From Hyaloscypha bicolor E (lineage: Eukaryota; Ascomycota; Leotiomycetes; Helotiales; Hyaloscyphaceae): 64,000 nt of DNA. The notes beneath the pieces were generated by a model, which was not told where the DNA came from, searched no databases, and saw only the letters and a list, made by a program, of their open reading frames with translations. The DNA lies in contig NW_020194517.1 in NCBI RefSeq assembly GCF_002865645.1, positions 1,178,001-1,242,000 on the forward strand, read 5' to 3'. The translations under genes and the position numbers were made by a program. This document shows positions 12,204 through 21,918 of this stretch, piece after piece. Numbering within the stretch: position 1 is the first letter of the stretch; each line of letters begins with the position of its first letter.

Positions 12204-12322
12204 AGCTAATTGGATTATGACCTTGCATCTATCGAGAGCAAATGTACCAAGATGACGGCTAACAATGTTGCCAAGGTAGCCTCCTCTCAGATTTTCTTCG
12301 CCTTCTTGATTGGTGGCAGCAC

Positions 12323-13060
12323 CTAGCCTCGACTTCCCGCTCTCACTTCTACAAATTTTATCTTCAGTATTTCCCAGTCCTCCAGCTCGTACGAGTATTC
12401 TTCCGCATCCCGTTCTTCCTTGACCTTCTGCATGACCTTTCGTAGCTCGCGTCTGATCTTGTCCCCAGTCTTTTGAAGAGGCAAGGCCTCCCACTCCTGC
12501 TTTTCCGATTCTGTGATAGAATTCTTGACATGGCGACGTTTGAGAGAAGGAACAGCAAAGTCGACATCTCGCTGCGATCCCAGATCTTCATAGTCTCCAA
12601 TAACAATCAGAAGCTCTTTCACGCCGCATTTCGCAACCATCTTCATTCTACCTAAACTTCTTCGTCTTTTATCGACAAATTTAGTAGAGTTGACCCAGGA
12701 GGAATAATTGGTCGGGCGGAAGCTCTAGTGAGGACCGTATCCAGATTGCGAGGACTAGCAGAACCGCCCAATCCAACACCCGCACCCGTAATAATGGTCA
12801 CCACTGCTTCACTTATCGGCATGAGAGTTCTGTTTGCAGATCCAATGAACCTCATCGGGGCAAGGAATTGTCTTCATGGTCTCCAGTCAGCCAAATCGTA
12901 TCGATATCGAGGTTGACATAATTTCGGATTGTTCCGAGCACCTGCGACTTAAAATTTCAACTTGGGGTCTCAGAACTTGAGAGCCTGTCGGGGATATTAT
13001 CGAGGGGTCCTGCCTGAATGTTAGGCCACGGCCACACATCAAAAATGAAACACTCTGCCT
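12323..13060 (-). pseudogene. Decayed 2EXR-like gene remnant
   Basis: On the minus strand the last 107 codons are open (12646-12323, KCGVKELLIVIGDYEDLG then a basic helix) and resemble the C-terminal part of fungal 2EXR-domain proteins. Upstream the reading is broken by stops in every frame, but the block NYVNLDIDTIWLTG (about 12860-12925) resembles the family's conserved mid-region. The 5' end meets an AT-rich repeat at about 13066. The intact family is of unknown function. The family assignment is from remembered motifs and is tentative. Confidence 0.4.
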
Positions 13061-13065
13061 GGCGA

Positions 13066-13345
13066 ATATTAATTAATCAAAAGGTCGGAAATAAATAAAC
13101 ATTGCATGCGCTTAAATATTAGAAGGTCTAGTTAATAAGTTGGCTGGAGACTTGGTACTAAAGTGGCCGACTTTGTATGGGCCGACTTTTGGTGGCTATA
13201 CGATACTAATAATTTGCAGTTTAATTAAACTATTAATAGGGAATATTAAGTTAATAATTATAATAAGTTTGGTACTATTATTAAACGATTTTATTAAGTT
13301 AATGTTCTAATAAATAATTATGAAGTGGCCGACTTTGTATGGCCG
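13066..13345. repeat. AT-rich repeat remnant with duplicated GGCCGACTTTGTATGG motif
   Basis: About 280 bp of sharply AT-rich sequence (many TTAATTAA and TAATAATT runs) in otherwise balanced DNA. The motif AAGTGGCCGACTTTGTATGG occurs at 13161-13180 and again at 13323-13342, in direct orientation, each followed by a second GGCCGAC. A 14-bp palindrome, AGTTTAATTAAACT, lies at 13218-13231. GGCCGACTTT-type ends are seen in fungal pogo/Fot-type DNA transposons, so this may be a MITE or a mutated transposon end. No transposase frame remains. Confidence 0.55.
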
Positions 13346-14489
13346 ACCGTTGGTTGACAACGTCCAGAAGCTGAAATCGCGTTTTTGGTCTCGATCAAGC
13401 GATAATTGCACGTGACGCCCTTCCTAGCAATTCCGTCCTGCTTCCTCGACAGAAATCAACATTTTGGTACTGCAGCCCTTATAAAACAATTCAGAATGAG
13501 ACTCTTCAGTTTCTGGTTGACCAAGAAGAAAGGTGAACGAGCTGAACAGAAAGCGAAGGTGCATCGGAGAGGAAGAACTGTGATAGGGAAGCTGATGGGT
13601 TGTTTCAACGCTCAATATCAGAAGTGGAAGACTGTAGACGATATCTTGTCTCCTGTAAAACCGTAATACTGGACTATGTCTGAAGATCTGGGCATAAAAA
13701 CATAAGCCACGGCTGGAACTCAAATGAGCTTCCTCAGTACACGAAAGTCCGGGTGCAACTCGCACACCTGAAAGTCTGTTTTATGTTTCTAAAGCCCAAA
13801 GCGAAATTAAAAGTATATGCGAGAAATCGATTTGCAGAAGAGATTATCTTTGTTTGGTTAATTTCCAGTTGTTCAGTAGCTAACGAGCAAAGCCCAAAAA
13901 ATGATAGAATGCAACTCGGCGCTCGAATTCCGGGATCCCGCCCACTCTCATTACCTATTGTATTTGACGTCCTCCTTTGGTGGAAAGGACCCCACCCTTA
14001 CTCGTATTTCTGACCTCGGTGAATCCGACTCTCGGTATCTCCCAATGAGAAGGTCGTTCAGGCCATCAAGCCAAACATCCTCGAAGTTAAACTCGCTGTC
14101 TGAGGACGTCTACGAGGAAGATAATCGACAATTGTGTGGAGAATTACGGGCGACTGGCCCGCCTTGGCACATCTCATTTTGCGATGAGAACTATTATTTC
14201 CTTCCCAAACTAGTTACTCAGCTATCAAGTAACGAAAGATGATTGCGCTGGAAGTGGCAAAACGATTTAGCATCATCCAAAAAGGTTTCAAGCTGCCGTA
14301 TCAACGCAAGAGACGTTTCAGCTTCCTGTCGCAGTATCCTCGACGTCAGATTACGGAGTTACGCAGCTCTCCATAATCCAAATCATTCCTAAATCAAGTT
14401 CTTCATTATGTCATGCGAGTGTACGGTACAATCATCATAATCCACAAAAAGACGGTATCCACAACGCCCTGAACCAGCCCTTGACAAAT
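13346..14489. other. Gene-free stretch before the MCM2 3' end
   Basis: Several short frames exist (13406-13666, 13753-14013, 13901-14242 on the plus strand) but none shows splice logic, family motifs or a credible start. Nothing else is recognised. Confidence 0.45.
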
Positions 14490-17142
14490 CTAAGCCATCG
14501 CCGCAGCAGTTCTATTTCCACGCTCCAAGTTTCTACCAGCTCCAGTCTTCTTCCCTTGACCCGGACGAGCCAAGGTATACTTGGCAAACGCACGAGCGAG
14601 AGCCTTTTTGCAGCTGACCTTCTGACTTCCCACGAACGAGTCGATGGTGACAGCGATAGCACGGTCAACATCTTGCGAAGAGACATAGTCTGACAAACGC
14701 ATTCGGCAGAAGGCTTCACTGATTCTCATGATTGCTTCAAGATGACGGATCTAGAAATGTTAGCTGAGTTGGTCATCGGATTTGGACAGGACTTACGGTA
14801 ATTGGATAAGCTCCAGTTGCCAATGACTCTCTCCTCATATCTGCGAAGAGCTTCGAAACCTTCTCCTCATCGATGTTATATAACTTAGGACTACATCTCT
14901 CCCGAGCATAGAGGATATATTTTCGGAGCAGCTCTTGTGCAATCTCTCCCTCCTGTTTGGGCTCGCCTCCATTAACAGCCCCAGCACGAACATCCGAATC
15001 ATGCTCCATCTCCATCGTAGCTTGGTTCTCATCGGTGGCTTGAGAAGCTGGGTGAGATCGACCATGGGATCCAACGACGAATCTTGCAAGTCGCTCGTCC
15101 TCAGCTGGGTCGACAGTATCGCGAACAACGCAGAGGATATCGAAACGGGAGAGAATAGGCTCCGTGAGCTCCACGTTTTGTGAGAATGGAATCGTTGAAT
15201 TGTAACGACCTCCGATTGGATTTGCTGCTGCGATGATGCCGCAGCGAGCTTGCAGTGTTGTCACAATACCGGCCTTGGAGATTGAAATGGTTTGCTGTTC
15301 CATAGCTTCGTGAATGGAGGTTCGGTCTTGATCGTTCATCTTGTCGAACTCGTCAATGAGACAAGTTCCTCTATCGGCAAGCACCAAAGCACCACCTTCC
15401 AATGTCCACTCGCTGGTCAAGGGATCCTTTCGCACAGAGGCTGTGAGACCAACAGCGCTAGCACCTTGACCTGTGGCAAAGACGGCGCGATGAGCAGTCT
15501 TCTCAACGTACTTTAGAACTTGTGACTTAGCAGTTCCTGGGTCACCGAGTAGGAGGACGTTGATATCGCCACGAATGTGATGCTTGCCCTGTCTGTCCTT
15601 GGCAACACCGCCAAACAATGAGAGAGCGACAGCTGTCTTGATATCTGTGTGGCCGTAAATGCTAGGGGCTACGGAGTGGATGATCTTGTCGACGATTTGG
15701 GGATCACGAGACAGAGCTCGAATTTCTTGCTCATCTTCTTCTGTGAGTCTGAAGCCGGCAAGCTGGTCATGAGACTTGACAACATTGTTGGCCTCGAGAA
15801 TAGTAGCGAAAACTGGAAAACCATTCTTGTTGTTTAGCTGGGCATCATAGTTGTTGCGATAGACGCCAGTGACCTCAATTTCCTCTCCAGGCTTTGCCTT
15901 GTCAATGAGATCCCACAGAAGGATAACCTCACGGTGACGGGGAAGACGGCCTGCCGGAACAGTGCCTGGAGACTCCTGGAGAGTGAGTTTTTGGTAGTTG
16001 CGGTAAACCGTCTTCTCCGAGTTGAGGTTGAATGGCCCACGAGATTGACAGTTCTGGCAATAAGAGATCTTGACTTCCACGTTGGATTCCTGTTGGAAAG
16101 GTCCAAGTCTAGTCCCGCACTTGTTACAGTCGAACATGACATACTTCAATTGCGGGAAAACACCACTCCGTCGAGTAACAACACCACTAACGCGGACCAG
16201 GCAATTCAGATGGGTTTGGCGCAATTGACGGAGAGTGTAGTGAACTGGCAAGTCAGAAATGCGAACATGAATCTCAGAATGAATGCGTTCGTAATCGGGA
16301 TAATGAAGAAGAGTGGCCTCCATGGCAACCTCGTCAAACAACTTAAGCATCTCTCCTGGAGCATTCGCCAAGAAGTACGCCAGGATAGCCTTCGAAGAAG
16401 AGAGGTGGTCGTATGAGACTTCCAGGGACTCTGCGTTGACTTCTCCGAGAGTTCGAATGTGACTTCCGTAAACTGAAACTCCGTGCTCGTCGGTGTACTC
16501 GGTCAAGAAGGCCTTGAATTCGCGCTTGATGGTCCTTTGCACGGCGTGCTGCGAGACCCATTCGACCAAGCTGGATGCCTTGACATCTTGCAGGGTCTCA
16601 AGAGACAGTTCCTCTTCCATGATATCATCCTGCATATCCTCGTCTTCGTCTTCATCGTAGTGGTGACGGCGGCGTCGTGGCTGGGCTGTAAGATCGAGAT
16701 CACCTTCGTCATCTTCATCTTGGAGGAATGCTGCTGGCATCCGTCGTTGGCGGGCAAGTTCCCGATCCCGGCGATTGAGGCGTGCTTCAAGACGTCTTCT
16801 CTCGGCAACATCAAGATCACCATAGTCGCCCTCATCATCAATGTCTCGATCATCGTAGCGATCATCCTCTCGAGGCTTGTAATCACGCTCAAAATTGTTT
16901 GCGAAGAGGTCAATTCCGTCTTCGTCTTCAGCCATCTCGTCGGCATCGTCAATATCGAGAGCAAGCTCAACATCTTCCTCAACATCGTCGTCATCATCGC
17001 CTCCATGCTGGATGGGATAGGCAGGAGGGGATGATCGGATATCGCCAGCGGGGGAAGATGCACCAGCATTGTCATCTTCAGGCTCTCTTGAACGCTTACG
17101 ACGGTTGCGTCCGCTCGCCACTCCGCGATTTGCGGAAGACAT
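14490..17142 (-). CDS. mcm2: DNA replication licensing factor MCM2
   Basis: Subunit of the MCM2-7 replicative helicase, loaded at origins in G1. Coding parts on the minus strand are 17142-14797 and 14750-14490, with a 46-nt phase-0 intron near the 3' end; the product is 868 aa. The N-terminus is acidic and basic patches alternate (residues 1-185), the region that in MCM2 binds histones and is a kinase target. Zinc-binding cysteines are C339, C342, C362 and C365. Walker A is GDPGTAKS (533-540), Walker B is DEFD (597-600) and the arginine finger is SRFD (665-668). The C-terminal winged region follows the intron. The gene shares a 426-bp divergent promoter with the UBR7-like gene. Confidence 0.97.
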
Positions 17143-17379
17143 ACTTGGTCGAAGGGGGGAGCTGAAGCAAAGGTCAGTGGGCGCTTGACAGAAAAGGGGG
17201 GTGATTGAGATCTGGAGGTCATGGCTGGTGGGAAGGGATTATTGTGCTCTGCGTACCTGTCCATGATAAATCAAAGTCCCGAGAATCTGAAAGTGGTTGA
17301 TAATGGTCGTCAGAATCCTACTCTGAAGCAGTTGGGAGAAGAATTGGGAATGAGAGAGGCTGCTGGCAAGAGTTTGAGA

Positions 17380-17450
17380 TGAGCGCGCGAGAAAGCGCGT
17401 CGGACGCGATTACGCTAAGCCCGTCCAGGCGATAGCGCGACTCACGCGTA
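17380..17450. promoter_or_regulatory. MCB box and CGCG cluster in divergent MCM2 promoter
   Basis: The palindrome ACGCGT, the MluI cell-cycle box bound by MBF, is at 17444-17449, about 300 bp upstream of the MCM2 start. Related GCGCG and ACGCG words crowd the 70 bp around it (17383-17408, 17434-17439). MBF control of MCM genes at G1/S is established in yeasts; its use here is inferred from the sites. Confidence 0.6.
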
Positions 17451-17568
17451 AAGTGCTTCCCGTTTAGGAAGGGCGACCAAGACTCAATGATCTCAGCCTC
17501 GATTAACATCTCTCATCAACACACAACTTCAACTTCAACTTCACAAAATATTGCATTGACCAGACATC

Positions 17569-19328
17569 ATGGATCCTCCACCTCTTCCGAATTCCACCTT
17601 CAGCGAACTTGCGGACAGTCAAACGAGTGGCCCGTCCCGAAGCCAGAGCTTCTCCCAGACATCTGACGATTCACACACAGCAGCTGAGTGCGTTCTCTCC
17701 ATTGGTGTTTCCATCTCAATGAAGCGCGTCTCAATATGGCGTAGCTATATACTGACAGACTCTGCAGATTCATCGACAGCCAACTTAAGCTCGAGGCTGA
17801 CGCGCGCGAAGCTCTTCCATTCGTGAGAGATCCCATGAGACATTTCTATTTCATCACTAATTAGATGTTACAGAAATTCGAGACCTGCACGAAGGAAATA
17901 GGCCCGCTGCGACAAGTTCTTTTCTCTTGTTTGACCTGTAATCCTCCCCCGGCCAACCCGTCCGACCCGTCCAACTCAGCGGGTGTTTGCTACTCCTGTT
18001 CGATACAATGTCATGGCGAACATACATTAGTCGAACTTTTCAACAAGAGGAACTTTGTTTGCGATTGCGGAACGACTCGTTTACCAATGACCTCGCCGTG
18101 CACTTTACGTCTAAATCCCGCGACCAACACAAAGGGCGGCGTACATTCTGAACAGCCAGTGGCAGACAATAAATACAACCAGAACTTCAAGAATCGCTTC
18201 TGCGGGTGCGAATGCGATTATGACGCGTACAAGGAGAAGGGGACGATGTTCCAGTGCTTAGGACTTGGTACTGTTGAGACCGGAGGATGTGGCGAAGATT
18301 GGTGGCATCCAGGATGCGTTGTTGGATTGGGACCCAATTGGTATGAATCAGCAAGCCGGACAGCGACACCGAGAAAGCCGAAAACAGACGGACTGCTACA
18401 ATCCATCACCGAGGTCACAGAAAACGTTGTTGACGGAGAAGGGATGCCTGATGCTCAGAATGGATCGAATAGTCTTGGAGGCACAATCGCTGGGGAACCC
18501 GAGGATGAGGATCCTCCACTCCCTCCTGGATTTCCTGATGAAGACGATTTTGAGGGCTTCATATGTTACAAATGTATTGATGCACATCCTTGGATTAAGA
18601 AATATGCTGGGGCTCCGGGATTTCTTGCTCCTGTCTTCCGACGCAGCGCTGCCCCATCTCCAGAGACGGGACTCCTTGGAAAGACGGAAGACGTGGTCTC
18701 GACCCTCATCTTGAATGCAAAGAAACGCAAGGCAGATGATGAAGAGGGTTCCGAGTCATCTGGACCATCCAAACGAGTCAAGGACGAGTCTGCTGATCCA
18801 TCAGCCTCCACAGCTGCAGACCCAGCCTCCGCCCCGGTACCTGAAGCAGCTACAAAGAGCGAAGAGGATTGTAAGACCAAGGCGCTACCTCCTGCGCCCA
18901 CAGGCCAGATATCGCTATTCTTCAAGCCCGACTTCCGAGACCACCTTTGTCGATGTTCAGACTGTTTCCCGCTTCTGAAACCGCATAGCCAGCTTCTTGA
19001 AGAAGAGACTATCTACGAGCCATCTATGTCAGGAAGTGAGGATGATGCCGAGGGCAGCACTGTTGGAAGCGGCAGTCTTTACGATCGCGGCGAAAGTGCA
19101 CTCAAGAATGTCGATCGTGTCAGAGCCATCGAAGGTGTTATGGCATACAATCATCTGAAGGATAAGCTTAAACCATTCTTTCAACAATTTGCTGAAAGCG
19201 GCAAGGCTATCAGTGCTGAAGATATCAAGGCTCATTTTGCGAAGATGCGAGGCGATGAGCAAGCCATCCGAGAAGCTGGTGAGGGTGCGAAGAACGCAGA
19301 TAACAGGAAGGAGCAGAGCGGATATTGA
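17569..19328 (+). CDS. UBR-box/PHD-like protein (UBR7/Mlo2 family), putative E3 ubiquitin ligase
   Basis: Exons are 17569-17687, 17768-17822 and 17874-19328 (542 aa). The last acceptor (TTACAG ending 17873) was chosen over an upstream TTAG because it yields PFKFETCT, which fits the family consensus. Residues of about 60-135 form a UBR zinc box (CLTC, GVCYSCSIQCHGEHTLVELF, CDCGT), followed by an atypical PHD-like finger with FCGCECDY and GCGEDWWHPGC. The middle is acidic and Ser/Pro-rich, then a second Cys block (LCRCSDCFPLL). In other organisms UBR7 acts as a nuclear ubiquitin ligase, with histone H2B as a reported target, and fission-yeast Mlo2 is its relative. Activity here is inferred from the domains. 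Confidence 0.9.
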
Positions 19329-20157
19329 TGTAAGATGATAGCTTTTACTATTTGGGAGTAGGATAACGACGAAAAGCGAATTGGCTCCTAGCAGTGTCTT
19401 TCTCAATTTGTTCCACCCTCCTGCCGTACAACGCACTCTCATTGCGGTCATTCTCTCCTCCCAGCCCCGGTAGCCGCCCGCCAAAACGTGCAGCTCGACC
19501 ACTCAAGCCTCATTGTTACCGAGCGCTGTGTACTGGTACCGAGAAAGTTTAACGATGATTAGTCTGGACTCGATACCCTTTGAGAGCTTCGCTTAAAGTG
19601 CGAATTGCAACAGTGAAATGTGAATTTGGAGAGGCGAGAGGAGAGGATTTCGAAGGGCTTGAGTGCCGGTTGGGCTAGCGCCGGAGTAGACTGCATATCG
19701 CCTAGCGCAGCCAACCCCCCTTTCCTCCTGTTATCAGTGTTCTGTGGCGACATTTCTTTTCCCTGCTACTAAGTGCAGCATCGGGGGCCGGCCCTCATCT
19801 TCTTCTGGCAGTCCAAATGCATCTACCTTCGAGCAAGGAACACAATATGTATTCTTGGAGTACGCTCGAGGGCTTCTGTTCCCAGGATGGGATATATGGC
19901 ACCGTCTGCTCTTGCTTTTCATTGCATGCACTGAGTTGAAAACGAACAAACACAGCTTCGCAATTCAGTAGTTACCGAAGAGCAATTAAGGTTCCATTAA
20001 AGTCATAAAGAAGAAGAAAAGGCGCTCACAAGTAATCCACATGCATAAGGAATTTCTGCAAAGAAAACAGTGATCTTCCCTCCCAGAGCCACCAACCGAC
20101 GCTCAAACCATTACCGCATCATTGATCCTAGCCAAATTAACTTGACCGTTGCAGCCC
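19329..20157. other. Convergent 3' intergenic region
   Basis: Lies between the 3' ends of the UBR7-like gene and the flavodoxin gene. No gene or repeat is recognised. Confidence 0.5.
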
Positions 20158-20682
20158 TCAGTTACCGGCTTGAGTCTGCAGATCAACCCTCAACTTTTGC
20201 ACAATAGAATCCGCCCACTCGTCAATCTGATCCCACTTTCTCTTATCCTCAAACTTTTGCCCAAAGCACCTCACCAACAAGAACTTAAAGCAACCATTCA
20301 AGTCCTTCTCTTTGTATTCCCCCTGGAACAACTTATGCCCCCTCAAAGTAACGTATTTTCTCAACCACTTCTCCATCACCTTTTCCTCGCCAGCGACGCC
20401 GGAGTCAGGCGGCATGCCGACGCTGAAAGCCCATGTTGGCTTCAGGTTGTCGTGTAGATAGCCTTGGTTGCGTTTGACGAATTCTGAGGATTGCTTGAGC
20501 CATCCTTGGAAGTGAATTGCTGAACCAATGATAAGGACATCGAAGTCTTCGGCCGAGGTGGTCTTCGTGATTGCGGAGAGGGTAGTGTCGCCAACATTTC
20601 CTTGTCGAATTCTTTCTTCGATTCGCTCTGCGATGGACTGGGTTGAGCCGTGGGCAGAGTCGTAGGCAACGAGGATCTTCAT
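20158..20682 (-). CDS. Flavodoxin-domain protein (HemG-like)
   Basis: Single-exon gene of 174 aa beginning MKILVAYDSAHGSTQSIAER, a flavodoxin beta1 strand and phosphate-binding loop for FMN. The next conserved pieces are DFDVLIIGSAIHFQGW and the helix-rich C-terminus. The frame opens 96 nt further upstream (to 20778), but the extra 32 residues are not flavodoxin-like, so the ATG at 20682 is preferred; an N-terminal targeting extension cannot be excluded. The family includes bacterial protoporphyrinogen oxidase HemG and flavodoxin-like oxidoreductases. The electron partner and role in fungi are unknown. Confidence 0.85.
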   Translation of the reverse strand: MKILVAYDSAHGSTQSIAERIEERIRQGNVGDTTLSAITKTTSAEDFDVLIIGSAIHFQGWLKQSSEFVKRNQGYLHDNLKPTWAFSVGMPPDSGVAGEEKVMEKWLRKYVTLRGHKLFQGEYKEKDLNGCFKFLLVRCFGQKFEDKRKWDQIDEWADSIVQKLRVDLQTQAGN

Positions 20683-21210
20683 CTTGGCATATGTAATAAA
20701 AGACTTGTGGTTTCGGTGACCGAGAAGTTGTTTTGTGTTTTTGGATTGTAGAAGAATATGTCTTGACAAAATGTTCACGTGTGGTTGTGAATGCTAGGAA
20801 ATTTCTTGGAATATGAGTTTTACCTTCCCTTTTAAGATTGTCTGATGGTGAGGTGAGAGTTCCGTTTGGTATCACACCACCACTCCTGTGAATGTTTCCA
20901 TGGTGTGATCGGCCAATGGAACCGTCGAAACAGGATTCACTACCGAGAGCCATGCAACGTACAGTATGGAATTTCGCAAGGCTGAATTCAATGGAATCAT
21001 CTGGTTGAGGGTTCCCTTGCGGCGTAGTAGTCCCATTATGACGATGAGGACGCATTAATGATTGACGAATCAGGAGACGAAGCATCACCCCACGACAACC
21101 ATTCGCCGACTGTACCAATATCAGAAAGCAATACTGTGTCCTTGTACATTAAGACTTACCAGCTTAGCCAAGCATAGACGCAAAGCTAGGAATTGACTGT
21201 AGTCTGGTTT
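20683..21210. other. Promoter region of the flavodoxin gene
   Basis: Follows the 3' end of the next minus-strand gene. Nothing further is recognised. Confidence 0.45.
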
Positions 21211-21918
21211 TTATTCCTGCATTCTTAACTTCTCCTTTCTCTTCCTTTCCGTTACATGTCTCCCCAATATCCCAGTATCCCAAAACAATCTCACGTCATA
21301 TATCTGCATCCCGTCAGTCCCTTCATACATCCCCGCCGCCTTCCCAACAGTAAGAACAAAAAACCTCGGCGCAACGATCTCCTCCTGGTCCCCCTTTAAT
21401 CGAAAGCGCGTTAAAAATTGAGCATATACTACAGCCTGCCCATTTTCGTCTGGCACCACCCGTGCCTCTATCATTTCGTGATGTACTCCATCGAACGGGC
21501 TGAGCAACCTTTGCATACACTGCCATATCCGCGGCCCAGAAACATGTATATTGCCTTTCGTGTCGTGATGTACCGCTGACGGAGCGTAGAAGTCGGAAGA
21601 TGGACTTGATATTAAGTCAAGGGAATCGACTTTACTGAAGTATTTCTCGATGAATTTGAGGATAGGCGATTGGCGGGAGTGCTCATTGCAAGCTCCGTGA
21701 TGTGTGAATATCGACATCGCGTCAGTTACACAAGGACCAGCAAGTTTTCTGAGTTTGTGCAACGTTTTGAGGTTTGATTTGGAGCTTGCTTTCCCATGCC
21801 AAAGTGGATCCTGACTTGTTATATGTTCTTTGTTGCTTTGAAAGGTTTGTTTTCTTGGAATGGGTTCCGTGTTGCGGGACTTGGTCACGGAGGTATGCAA
21901 CGGCCGTAAGATTCCCAC
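21211..21918 (-). CDS. Small hypothetical protein, NTF2/SnoaL-like
   Basis: Open frame of 235 aa; an internal ATG at 21717 would give a 168-aa product. The portion after that Met (FIEKYFSKVDSLDL, SDFYAPSAVHHDTKGNIHVSG, FVLTVGKAAGMYEGTDG) has the cone-fold pattern of NTF2-like or SnoaL-like proteins, with an opening helix, an aromatic hydrophobic strand and a central HHxT loop. The first 67 residues look less like protein coding sequence, so the shorter form is favoured. No catalytic function can be assigned. Confidence 0.6.
   Translation of the reverse strand: MGILRPLHTSVTKSRNTEPIPRKQTFQSNKEHITSQDPLWHGKASSKSNLKTLHKLRKLAGPCVTDAMSIFTHHGACNEHSRQSPILKFIEKYFSKVDSLDLISSPSSDFYAPSAVHHDTKGNIHVSGPRIWQCMQRLLSPFDGVHHEMIEARVVPDENGQAVVYAQFLTRFRLKGDQEEIVAPRFFVLTVGKAAGMYEGTDGMQIYDVRLFWDTGILGRHVTERKRKEKLRMQE

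Noticed and set aside
16503..17264. Long minus-strand frame overlapping the MCM2 start, and whether it is an upstream MCM2 exon
   Set aside because: It is out of frame with MCM2, and the GTATGT at 17144 finds no acceptor that restores the MCM2 frame. The ATG at 17142 gives a normal-length protein.
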